A model generated the notes under the pieces. The model was not told the origin of the DNA and searched no databases. It saw only the letters and a program-made list of their open reading frames with translations. The translations under genes were made by a program, and so were the position numbers. Source: an uncultured Rubrobacteraceae bacterium (GTDB lineage Bacteria; Actinomycetota; Rubrobacteria; Rubrobacterales; Rubrobacteraceae). Taken from it: DNA of 33,541 bases. The first letter of the stretch is position 1; every line of letters begins with the position of its first letter. This document shows positions 7,926 through 15,072 of this stretch, piece by piece. Where the stretch lies: contig CADCVG010000056.1 in the NCBI GenBank assembly GCA_902806075.1, positions 1 through 33,541 of the forward strand. Reading direction: 5' to 3'.

Positions 7926-7933
7926 TACTCAGG

Positions 7934-8127
7934 TAGCCATCGAAACGGCATTCAAAGAAAAACCATCCCCGGTCCGCCAAGACGCCAACGAACTCTACTC
8001 CGCTAGCGCACCAGACACGGTAAGGTTCAAACGAGAGTTAGGTGAACCCATTCGACCGGACAACTCCGTAGGTCAGCGTCTCCAGAGAGATCGGATGTAG
8101 AGTTACACCCGGATCAAGGAGGAGAGA
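7934..8127. other. Intergenic stretch without a convincing gene
   Basis: Short open frames exist here, but none has a ribosome binding site plus recognisable protein sequence. The stretch lies between the IS110 limit and the IS3-like orfA remnant. It may be decayed mobile-element DNA; nothing specific is recognised apart from AAGGAGG at 8117-8123, which belongs to the next ORF. Confidence 0.4.
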
Positions 8128-8298
8128 TTGCGAAGTACTTCGAGAAGAAACCACACCAGAGAGTTCAAGCTCCAGTGCTGCCGGCAGGTCGCAACCGGCG
8201 AGAAGTATCCCGCCCAGATCTGTCGCGAGTACAACCTCTCAGAGAGCGTGCTGTTGAGGTGGAGAAAAGAGTACGAGGAGATCGTGGTTTCCGGCTAA
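8128..8298 (+). pseudogene. Truncated IS3-like orfA (helix-turn-helix transposase subunit)
   Basis: A TTG at 8128 preceded by AAGGAGG at ideal spacing opens 56 codons ending at TAA 8298. The product has the typical OrfA pattern: TREFKLQCCRQVATGEKYPA, then QICREYNLSESVLLRWRKEY, which matches the HTH_Tnp_1 helix-turn-helix of IS3-family first ORFs. Usual OrfA proteins are about 90-110 residues with a C-terminal leucine zipper. That part and the DDE-type orfB are missing, so the element is dead or only the DNA-binding part survives. It differs in sequence from the fragment at 6515, so these are probably remnants of two elements. Confidence 0.75.
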
Positions 8299-8353
8299 GA
8301 CATAGAGGCGCATACAGGCAGTATCGTATAGGTCTACAGACGCGTAGTGGCTC

Positions 8354-9277
8354 TCAGCAACTGGGCAGAACCCCTTCGCTGGCTAGAAACTCTTGCAAGA
8401 TCATGCCTCTCTCGACTAGACGTTTGGCATTCTCCGTCCCCACGTAGCGGTAGTGCCAGGGCTCCCACTCGTAGCCAGTATCGGCCTCATGACCGCTTGG
8501 GTAGGCGAGGATAAAGCCGTACTCGTGAGCGTGGCTAGACAGCCATTGAGCAGCGGTTGTGTAACCGAAAGGCTCCCACACCTGGTAGTTTACCTTTGCG
8601 TTCGTGAAGTCCACGGCAGTGCCGAGCTGGTGCTGGCTGTGTCCGGGAAGCGCGCTCGTCCGGTCTGCCTCCAGACCGTAGACGCTCTTCAACTTGCCGA
8701 ATAGTCCCTCCTGGTCCGCGTAGGATCGGTAGGCAGAGGCCACAACCAGCTCTTCACCGTCGGCCGCAGCAGCCGATACGAGGCCCTTGAGCTGACCGGT
8801 GGCCTCGCGCCGGAGACTCATCTCGCTGCTGCCGAGCACTAGAACTTTGTAGCTTTGCAGCGCGACCAGGTCTTCCGGCGCGTAGCCCGGAGGCAGGGGG
8901 TGAGATCTGTCGACGAGCACTCTCATATCGTTGCAGCTCTCGGCCGAAGTTTGCAGAGACGACGATGTTAACGTTTCGGGCTCTTCCTCTGCCGTCTCGC
9001 TACCGTCGGAGTCCTTGTTGCTGTCGGCAGGCACCTCTTCGAGCTCGGCCGCCTCAGCCTGGAATGGCGTCTCTGACCAGATGAGAGGGTGGATCGGAAT
9101 ATCGGCAGACGCCTCTTCGAGCTCGGCCGCCTCGGCCTGGGATGAAGTCTCTGGCCAGATGAGTGATTGGATCGCCGCCTGGACACTCTCGTATGGAGAC
9201 ACCAGCAAAGAGAGTCCCAGTACAAACAGGAAGGTTATGGCTGAAACTATAGAATGCGCTTCATTGTGGCGGCGCAA
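8354..9277 (-). CDS. VanY-type D-alanyl-D-alanine carboxypeptidase, membrane-anchored
   Basis: M15/VanY peptidases are zinc enzymes that remove the terminal D-Ala from peptidoglycan stem peptides outside the membrane. The C-terminal catalytic domain has SAYRSYADQEGLF, the zinc motif GHSQHQLGTAVDF (SxHxxGxAxD) and EPWHYRY (ExxH) with the catalytic Glu and the third zinc ligand. The N-terminus has a signal-anchor helix (SIVSAITFLFVLGLSLLV), then an acidic low-complexity stalk with a 26-residue duplication. The start is uncertain: GTG at 9301 has no clear ribosome binding site, while TTG at 9277 follows GAGGAGAAAAGGAG and leaves the signal-anchor intact, so TTG is preferred (about 307 residues). 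No van regulatory genes are adjacent, so cell-wall remodelling is more likely than glycopeptide resistance. Confidence 0.9.
   Translation of the reverse strand: MRRHNEAHSIVSAITFLFVLGLSLLVSPYESVQAAIQSLIWPETSSQAEAAELEEASADIPIHPLIWSETPFQAEAAELEEVPADSNKDSDGSETAEEEPETLTSSSLQTSAESCNDMRVLVDRSHPLPPGYAPEDLVALQSYKVLVLGSSEMSLRREATGQLKGLVSAAAADGEELVVASAYRSYADQEGLFGKLKSVYGLEADRTSALPGHSQHQLGTAVDFTNAKVNYQVWEPFGYTTAAQWLSSHAHEYGFILAYPSGHEADTGYEWEPWHYRYVGTENAKRLVERGMILQEFLASEGVLPSC
9024..9179 (-). repeat. 78-bp tandem duplication in the VanY stalk
   Basis: Two direct copies of 78 bp (9024-9101 and 9102-9179) encode 26-residue units sharing LIWxET, QAEAAELEE and AD. The copies have diverged at several positions but stay in frame. 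The unit is Glu/Ala rich and probably helical, lengthening the spacer between the membrane anchor and the peptidase domain. Confidence 0.85.
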
Positions 9278-9460
9278 GTCTCCTTTTCTCCTCGGCCACA
9301 CGACGGAAACAGTAGCCTACGATGAAAGACATGTCCAGCCTGGCTCGCGCGGGTCGCGGAGCGGACAGGAAGATGGAGGGCTGACTGCCCGAGAGAGGTT
9401 GTCACGGAAGGAGGTGGTAAAGACCCGGTGAGTCTGGCCACAAGATCACCTCTTGTATCT

Positions 9461-10024
9461 TCATCGGAGCTCCCTACGATCGCAGACGTAATCGCGGGAG
9501 GGATCATAGTCTCTGCCGTCCAGCTGCTCAGTCTGAGGGCCGTAGAGATGCACCGAGATCGCCGTACTCTCGCCGGGGTTTTCTATCCGGTGGATACCAC
9601 CCTCGTAAGGTAGAAGGGTCGAAACTCCGTCCCCTCTTCCCCACACCCGCCGCCAGAGCTTACCCAAGCGGGCGAAGTCGGATCTGGCCCCGTCATCGAT
9701 GCGCGCGTAACGCTCCTCCAACACGGACCCGACCATACAGCAGAAGGCCCCCCAGGAGGAGTGATCGTGGATCCTGGTCTTAGTCCCTGGAGGCCAGATG
9801 AAGATCTGCAGAGAGTACGAACCATTCACCGCGTCGTAGCGATGGACCACGTACCAGTCCTCGGCCCCTCTCGCTTCCTCGAAAAGGGGAAGAATACGCG
9901 CATCCATAAAGGTGAGATCCCTTGCTAGTCGGGCCAGCACGGCGACGGCTTCCTGCAAGGATGGCTCCGGCGGAAGGTCGAAGAGCCTCTCCGGTGCGCT
10001 TGTTTCCACTGTGGACGACATCAT
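9461..10024 (-). CDS. Cysteine dioxygenase-like cupin (thiol dioxygenase)
   Basis: Type I cysteine dioxygenases oxidise cysteine (or 3-mercaptopropionate in sister enzymes) to the sulfinate using mononuclear iron. The 187-residue protein has the cupin fold markers: the first motif TRIHDHSSWGAFCCMVGSV with likely iron ligands His86 and His88, and the second motif EGGIHRIENPGESTAISVHLYG with His145. Length is close to bacterial homologues (about 170-200). The ATG at 10024 (ATGATG) follows AAAGGAAC. It lies 71 bp downstream of the methyltransferase stop on the same strand, with a perfect palindrome between them. The substrate, cysteine or another thiol acid, cannot be decided from what I can see. 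Confidence 0.87.
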   Translation of the reverse strand: MMSSTVETSAPERLFDLPPEPSLQEAVAVLARLARDLTFMDARILPLFEEARGAEDWYVVHRYDAVNGSYSLQIFIWPPGTKTRIHDHSSWGAFCCMVGSVLEERYARIDDGARSDFARLGKLWRRVWGRGDGVSTLLPYEGGIHRIENPGESTAISVHLYGPQTEQLDGRDYDPSRDYVCDRRELR

Positions 10025-10055
10025 GGTCCCGTTCCTTTTGCAAACTGGTTATGAT

Positions 10056-10083
10056 GGGGCTGAACTTCGGGAAGTTCAGCCCC
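10056..10083. promoter_or_regulatory. Perfect 13-bp inverted repeat between methyltransferase and dioxygenase genes
   Basis: GGGGCTGAACTTC and GAAGTTCAGCCCC are separated by 2 nt. The repeat starts 13 bp beyond the methyltransferase stop and about 30 bp before the dioxygenase start. No U-run follows on either strand. It could be a terminator of the kind without a U-tract, or a dimeric repressor operator in the dioxygenase leader. The structure is certain; the role is not. Confidence 0.6.
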
Positions 10084-10095
10084 GACCGTCCTTCT

Positions 10096-10962
10096 CTACT
10101 TAGCCCCACTACCGATGACGAGCTCGCACGGTCCCTCGAACCCGTCCGGACCCTCGAAGCTCTCCAGTTTTCGCTCGATCTCCGACCAGGCTGCGGCTCT
10201 CTGCGCGTCGTCCAACCCGGAGAGCATCTGGTGGAGCGCGCCGAACGACTCTCGCTCGAAACGGACGCACTCGGCGGCCGTGGGAACGCGCAGCGGCGCG
10301 GAGAGAGCCTGACTGTGCCCATCTCTCAGACCGGCGCTCCTGAACGCCTCCTCCAGGACTCCCGGATTGCCAAGGCTGAAGGGACCCGGCTGGCCGGGCA
10401 GCGGGGGTGGCAATTGCGCCCGCTGACGGATGATCGAGATAGGAATAGAGAAAAACTTGTTGTTCTCGGGCGTCGAGTAGACGACGGCTGCTATCTTCCC
10501 GCCGGGCTTGAGTGCGCGGCGCATCCCTGCCAGCGCCTTTTGTTGGTTGGGGAAGTAGATCAGACCGACCCGGGAGATCACTGCGTCGAAAGATCCCTCC
10601 TCGAGCTCTTCCAGACCCTCGCCGTCCATCACGCGCGTCTCGACGTTCGCCAGGCCGGCCTGGCGAGCAGACTCTGCAGCGAACTCGAGAATGTTGGAGG
10701 AGATGTCCGTGGCGAGCACGTAGCCATCCGGCCCTGCGCGCCGGGCCGCCGCGATAGTCTGTCCTCCCGCTCCCGCCGCCACGTCGAGCACGCGGCTGCC
10801 AGAGCCGACGCCGGCCATGTCCAGCATTATCTCCGTCGCCTGGCCCAACCACTCTTCGAGAGTGGGTCCCCAGCGGTGCCAGGCCTCGGCGGCCTCCTGC
10901 CACTGCTCACGGGTCGTCTCCTTGTACTTGACCGGGTCGAACCTCGGGGCTTCGATAGTCAT
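10096..10962 (-). CDS. Class I SAM-dependent methyltransferase
   Basis: This is a UbiE/COQ5-type methyltransferase of 288 residues. The SAM-binding motif I is VLDVAAGAGGQT (about residues 58-69), followed by ATDISSNILEFA as the acidic post-motif, RVMDGEGLEELEEGSFDAVI and the post-II motif ALKPGGKIAAVVY. The C-terminal third (ending EGPCELVIGSGAK) resembles small-molecule methyltransferases of this group. The ATG at 10962 has GAAAGAGG upstream. It is divergent from the BTAD regulator at 11123, sharing a 160-bp intergenic region, so the regulator might control it. The substrate is unknown; proximity to the thiol dioxygenase is suggestive only. Confidence 0.88.
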   Translation of the reverse strand: MTIEAPRFDPVKYKETTREQWQEAAEAWHRWGPTLEEWLGQATEIMLDMAGVGSGSRVLDVAAGAGGQTIAAARRAGPDGYVLATDISSNILEFAAESARQAGLANVETRVMDGEGLEELEEGSFDAVISRVGLIYFPNQQKALAGMRRALKPGGKIAAVVYSTPENNKFFSIPISIIRQRAQLPPPLPGQPGPFSLGNPGVLEEAFRSAGLRDGHSQALSAPLRVPTAAECVRFERESFGALHQMLSGLDDAQRAAAWSEIERKLESFEGPDGFEGPCELVIGSGAK

Positions 10963-11122
10963 TTGCCGACCTCTTTCGCTCGCGGTTTGGCTTCTGAGCA
11001 GGAGACTAGCGGCCGGTTGTTAAACTTTTGTTATGGGCTGGTATCGTGACCGGACATACCGGCATCCCTGTTTTGTTGCTAGACTTACATAGTCGAAGGT
11101 TTTGTACTCCGGGGCGGTGAAG

Positions 11123-14100
11123 ATGGCCCGGCTGAAGATTAAGCTTTTCGGAGAGTTCCGGGTCTGGCGCGGAGAGGTTCCCATTGGACCCAAAGAGTGG
11201 AGCGGGCAGAAACCGCGTTCGCTCCTGAAGCTCCTGCTCACGCGGCCCGGACGCGCCTTCCCGCGAGACGAGATCCTCGATGCCCTGTGGCCCGGCGTGC
11301 CCGCGGAGAGCGCGGAACGGAGCCTGCGGGTAACGGTCAGCCTCCTGCGCCGGGCGCTGGAACCGGAACTCAGACGTGGCTCCGACTCTCGCTATATCCT
11401 CAGCAAGCGCCCCGGCTATCTGTTCGATCGGGGGTCGGGCTGCGACTTTGACGTCTGGCAGTTCGAGGAGCACCAGAAGAGAGCCGAAGCGGCCTGGAAA
11501 GCAGGTAAGCTCGACGAAGCCATAAGCGAGTGCCGGGTGGCCCTCAATCTCAGGCAGGGTGAGTTCCTGGCCGAAGACCCCTACGAAGACTGGGCGATGG
11601 AAGCCAGGCAGGAGTGGCACGGGCGGCACCTCTCCGTTCTTTCCGATCTGTCGGAGTGCCTCGCCCAGAAGGGACGCTACACGGAGGCCATAGAGGCCTG
11701 CGAAGACGCGTTGGCAATCGAGGAATATAGCGAGGAACTACAGCGCCGGCTGATGCTCTACCGCTACTGCTCCGGGGAGCAGGGGCTTGCTCTGAGCGCG
11801 TACCGGAAGTACGCCAGGGCGTTGGAAGAGCAGTTGAACGCCGTCCCCTCGCCGCAGCTAACCCGGCTCAAGGAGCAGATAGAGACCCGCAACGTGCCCG
11901 GGGTGGACGAGAGACGGCGCTACCCTAGACCACGCCGGCCTCTGCGCTTTCCTTACTCTTTAGGCCGCACGCACTTCGTGGGCCGCGACAGGGAGTACGC
12001 GCTGCTCGCCGAGCGACTTAGGGAGGCGATGGACGGTGAAGGGGTCGCCGTTGCGGTAGATGGCGAAGCGGGGGTGGGTAAGACGCGGCTCGTGGAGGAG
12101 TTTCTGGGGCATGCGCGTTCTCGCAACGTGCGGGCGTTCGCGGGGCGCTGCTACGAGCGGGAGTTGAGTCCGCCGTTGGAACCGGTGATGGAGGCTCTGA
12201 AGCCACTACCCGATTTTGGCCGGATGGTACTCGAGTTGTCCGGCTCCGAACTCGACCACCGGACAGGGGAAGGATCCCACGACGCCACCCGGATTTACCG
12301 GGCGCTCACCGATGAGCTTATCCGCGAATCGCAAAGCGAGGATCACGAGGGGGTCGTTCTCTTTCTGGACGACGTGCAGTGGGCGGACCCCGCTACGCTG
12401 GACTTCCTGACCTACCTGACAAGACGTACCTCCGGCAAGCGCATGCTGCTGCTCTTCAGCTACCGCAAGGAGGATGCACCAGCACTCTCGAGATGGCTTG
12501 ACCAGCTAACCGAGCGACGCGCGGTCAGCGTTCTGAGGTTGAGCCGCCTCTCGTCGGAGGATTTAGTGGAGCTACTCGGCAGCATCTCGTCCCGCAGCTT
12601 CGGCGAGTTGTCCTCTCTGGCAGAGTACCTCCAACGGGAGTCTGAAGGCAACCCGTTCTACGCAGTCGAGTACCTGCGCTGGCTCCTCGAAGCTGGCATC
12701 GTCACGGTCGATTACAGGCGGCGCATCTCGCACCTGAACGGCGAGGCGCTGCGAGGGAGCGCGCTGCCATCCGGCGTGCGGTCCCTGATCCAGGCCCGCC
12801 TCCACAGCCTGGGTGACGAGGCCCGGCATCTCCTGGAGCTGGCGGCAGTCATAGGACGCGCCTTTGATCTGGGGCTGCTCTGCGATGCCGGCGCGCTTGA
12901 AGAGGCCGTAGCTTACGGCACTATCGAGCCTCTTGTGGACTCGGGACTCGTAGTGGAGAACGCGGAGGGAGACGCCTACTATTTCACCCACGACAAGCTA
13001 CGCCAGACACTCTACGAAGGTATCGGCGGACACCGGCGACGGAGGCTGCACCTTCGGGTAGCAGAAGCACTGAAGACAACCGGCGGTGAACCGGCCGAGT
13101 TGGCCCACCACTACCTCCGGGCGCTTGAGTGGCGTCCGGCTCTGGAGAACCTTGTATCGGCGGCGCAGAGGGCCGAAAAAAACTACGCCTGGGAGACCGC
13201 CCTGGCAAACTACGATCGGGCGCTGGAGATTGCGGAGAAGCTGCCGCGATCCGACGAGGAGCACTTCCGGCTGCTGGAAGCACGGGAGAGGCTGCTGGAG
13301 CACCTGGAGCGATCGGCAGAGCGAGCCGTGACGGTCCAGGAGATGCTGGAGGTGGCGGGCCGCCTCGGAGACCGGGCCAGGATCGCCGGGGTTCACGTCC
13401 GGCGTATCGGTGTATTAGCAGCCCTCGCGGATTCGTCCGCCGCAACGGATGCCGGACGCGAAGCTGCCTCGATATTCCACGCCCTGGGAGATGAGGCGGG
13501 CGAGGCGCGCGCCTACCGGGAGACCGGTTACGTGCTGTGGGCGAGCGGAGATGACGCCGGCTCGCTGGAGGCCAACCTCCTGGCGCTACGCCTCCACCGC
13601 AAGCTCGGTGACCTGCGAGGCGAGGCCGGAGACGTGGGCAACATAGCTGAAGTCTACCGAGGCATGAGAGACGACGAGCAGGCCTTACACTGGGCGAACG
13701 AGGCCGTCCGGATCTACCGGGAGCTGGGAGACAGGCTCGGCGAGGCGATGCGACTGGCCACCGTCGCCGCCATCCATCGCGAACGGGGCGAGCCGGAAAC
13801 GGCGCTCCGCCTGGTCCTCAAGACGCTACAGCTCTACTCCGAACTCGGAGTCAAGAACCTGCTGGTTGCCCAGCACAGCGCCTGCGGCACGCTATACCTG
13901 GGTCTCGGATCTCCGGAGAAGGCCCTGGAACACTTCAGAGTTGCCGCGCGTCTCGGATGCGAGATCGGCTACACCCGCGACGAAGGGTATGCGCTTATGA
14001 GCGTCGGGGCGGCCCTGGCGCAGCTAGGGGATCTCTCGGAGGCGGCGGAGGCCTACCGCCGGGCCTCCGAACTACTGGACAGGGCCTACAGAGAGTCCGG

Positions 14101-14815
14101 GATGCTGGGAGAACTCTCCGGCAAGGCGGACGCCCTGGCCCTTCTCGCCAAGCTTCTGCACCGCTCGCTCGGGCAGCCGGAGGAGGCCCTGATCACCTAC
14201 AGGCTCGCCGCGGATATATACCGCGAGTTGGACGACCCCGACCGCCTGCGCAAGCTGTTGCTAGGGATGGCCGGTCTGTGCTGGCGCACGGAGAGGTTGG
14301 AGGAATCCGCCCGCGTATATGAGGAGGTTCTGGAACTGGCGCGGACGCGGGGCGAAACGTCGCACGAGGCGGCGGCGCTCGCGAGCCTGAGCGTGGTCTA
14401 CCGCGACCTGGATCTCCTCAGGATGTCCCTCCGACGTGGGCGAGAGGCGAGCGTTCTACTGCGAAGTTTGGGTGACCTTCAGGCCGAGGCTTACCTCCTG
14501 AAGAGCCTCGCGGAGAGCTACGACAGGTCCGGGCATTATCCAAGCGCTCTCTCCTGTCTAAGACGCTCCCTGCGTCTGCGGCGGAGGATCGGGGATGATG
14601 CAGGCGAGGTCGTCGTTCTCTACGACCTTGCAAAGGTCTACAATAGTCTGGGAGATATAGAGGCGTCCAGCGCCTCTTTCGAGGAAGCCGCGCAAAAGAA
14701 CGAGTGCTTGAGCCTCACGGACTGGGCGCGGAAAGGAGAGGCTGAATGCCCAAGTACGTCGTGTTCCGGACGGTCGGACAAATCTCCGAAGAAGAGATCG
14801 AGGCCGCATCCCTGA
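11123..14815 (+). CDS. SARP/BTAD-type transcriptional activator with AAA ATPase and TPR repeats
   Basis: This large (1230-residue) AfsR-like cytoplasmic regulator starts with an OmpR-type winged helix (about 1-100, including PRDEILDALWPGVPAESAER and the YILSKRPGYLFD wing). A BTAD helical domain follows (about 108-250). A STAND/AAA ATPase region carries Walker A GEAGVGKTR (313-321) and Walker B VVLFLDDVQWAD (411-422). From about residue 560 to the end, helical TPR-like repeats recur (for example YDRALEIAEKL, AYRRASELLDRAYRESG). ATG 11123 is preferred over TTG 11102 because it starts right at the winged-helix strand. The 3' end overlaps the next gene by 70 bp, and its last 23 codons read as a Ser/Lys/Pro-rich tail unlike the TPRs. 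Targets are unknown; the divergent methyltransferase is the nearest candidate. Confidence 0.93.
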   Translation: MARLKIKLFGEFRVWRGEVPIGPKEWSGQKPRSLLKLLLTRPGRAFPRDEILDALWPGVPAESAERSLRVTVSLLRRALEPELRRGSDSRYILSKRPGYLFDRGSGCDFDVWQFEEHQKRAEAAWKAGKLDEAISECRVALNLRQGEFLAEDPYEDWAMEARQEWHGRHLSVLSDLSECLAQKGRYTEAIEACEDALAIEEYSEELQRRLMLYRYCSGEQGLALSAYRKYARALEEQLNAVPSPQLTRLKEQIETRNVPGVDERRRYPRPRRPLRFPYSLGRTHFVGRDREYALLAERLREAMDGEGVAVAVDGEAGVGKTRLVEEFLGHARSRNVRAFAGRCYERELSPPLEPVMEALKPLPDFGRMVLELSGSELDHRTGEGSHDATRIYRALTDELIRESQSEDHEGVVLFLDDVQWADPATLDFLTYLTRRTSGKRMLLLFSYRKEDAPALSRWLDQLTERRAVSVLRLSRLSSEDLVELLGSISSRSFGELSSLAEYLQRESEGNPFYAVEYLRWLLEAGIVTVDYRRRISHLNGEALRGSALPSGVRSLIQARLHSLGDEARHLLELAAVIGRAFDLGLLCDAGALEEAVAYGTIEPLVDSGLVVENAEGDAYYFTHDKLRQTLYEGIGGHRRRRLHLRVAEALKTTGGEPAELAHHYLRALEWRPALENLVSAAQRAEKNYAWETALANYDRALEIAEKLPRSDEEHFRLLEARERLLEHLERSAERAVTVQEMLEVAGRLGDRARIAGVHVRRIGVLAALADSSAATDAGREAASIFHALGDEAGEARAYRETGYVLWASGDDAGSLEANLLALRLHRKLGDLRGEAGDVGNIAEVYRGMRDDEQALHWANEAVRIYRELGDRLGEAMRLATVAAIHRERGEPETALRLVLKTLQLYSELGVKNLLVAQHSACGTLYLGLGSPEKALEHFRVAARLGCEIGYTRDEGYALMSVGAALAQLGDLSEAAEAYRRASELLDRAYRESGMLGELSGKADALALLAKLLHRSLGQPEEALITYRLAADIYRELDDPDRLRKLLLGMAGLCWRTERLEESARVYEEVLELARTRGETSHEAAALASLSVVYRDLDLLRMSLRRGREASVLLRSLGDLQAEAYLLKSLAESYDRSGHYPSALSCLRRSLRLRRRIGDDAGEVVVLYDLAKVYNSLGDIEASSASFEEAAQKNECLSLTDWARKGEAECPSTSCSGRSDKSPKKRSRPHP

Positions 14816-15009
14816 GGTCCATAGAGACCCTGGACCAGATGCCTGATGTACGCTGGATCCGGTCCTACTACTCCGCCGAGGAGGGGAAGATCTACTGCGA
14901 GTACGAAGCCCCCAGCGTGGAGGCAATCGTCGAGCACGCTCGAAGAGCGGGGATACCGTTCGACCATGCCGAAGTCGTGCGGGAGCTGGAGCCAGGGATG
15001 TTCGCATAG
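14746..15009 (+). CDS. DUF4242-like small protein
   Basis: The 87-residue protein (MPKYVVFRTVGQISEEEIEA..., then EEGKIYCEYEAPSVEAIVEH and a final helix) matches the DUF4242 pattern: a ferredoxin-like alpha/beta fold, with a Streptomyces member reported as a nickel-binding protein. It has a strong ribosome binding site, AAAGGAGAGGCTGA, just before ATG 14746. The gene begins inside the end of the BTAD regulator and runs 70 bp out of frame within it, so the two are cotranscribed and probably translationally coupled. Possible roles are ligand sensing or a small effector for the regulator; both are inference. Confidence 0.85.
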   Translation: MPKYVVFRTVGQISEEEIEAASLRSIETLDQMPDVRWIRSYYSAEEGKIYCEYEAPSVEAIVEHARRAGIPFDHAEVVRELEPGMFA

Positions 15010-15072
15010 ATAGATCTCCGGCAGCGATAGCGCCCCGACTCAGGTTGCGTCGTGTCCTTTCCGCGGTGCGCC

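Larger units (their letters stand above)
6566..7933 (-). mobile_element. IS110-family insertion sequence (approximate limits)
   Basis: The element comprises the transposase at 6588-7775 plus about 150 nt of noncoding DNA upstream of it and only about 20 nt downstream, the asymmetric layout of the IS110 group. The 9-bp sequence CCTGAGTAT at 6566-6574 recurs as its reverse complement ATACTCAGG at 7925-7933, flanking the unit on both sides. I use these as provisional limits. IS110 elements normally lack true terminal inverted repeats (the IS1111 subgroup has subterminal ones), so the match may be incidental or may mark that subgroup. No target duplication is expected for this family. Confidence 0.7.

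Noticed and set aside
7906-8100. 64-codon plus-strand ORF after the IS110 element
   Set aside because: No ribosome binding site, no family resemblance, partly inside the IS limits; not supported as a gene.
8354-9277. VanY as part of a vancomycin resistance cluster
   Set aside because: No vanR/S/H/A/X-like genes nearby; the motif set fits a general D,D-carboxypeptidase.
9440-9456. ACAAGA/TCTTGT inverted repeat after the dioxygenase stop
   Set aside because: Only 6 bp with a 5-nt loop and no U-run; too weak to call a terminator.
9922-11049. 375-codon plus-strand ORF opposite the dioxygenase and methyltransferase genes
   Set aside because: Shadow of two clear minus-strand enzymes; no domain and no start signal.
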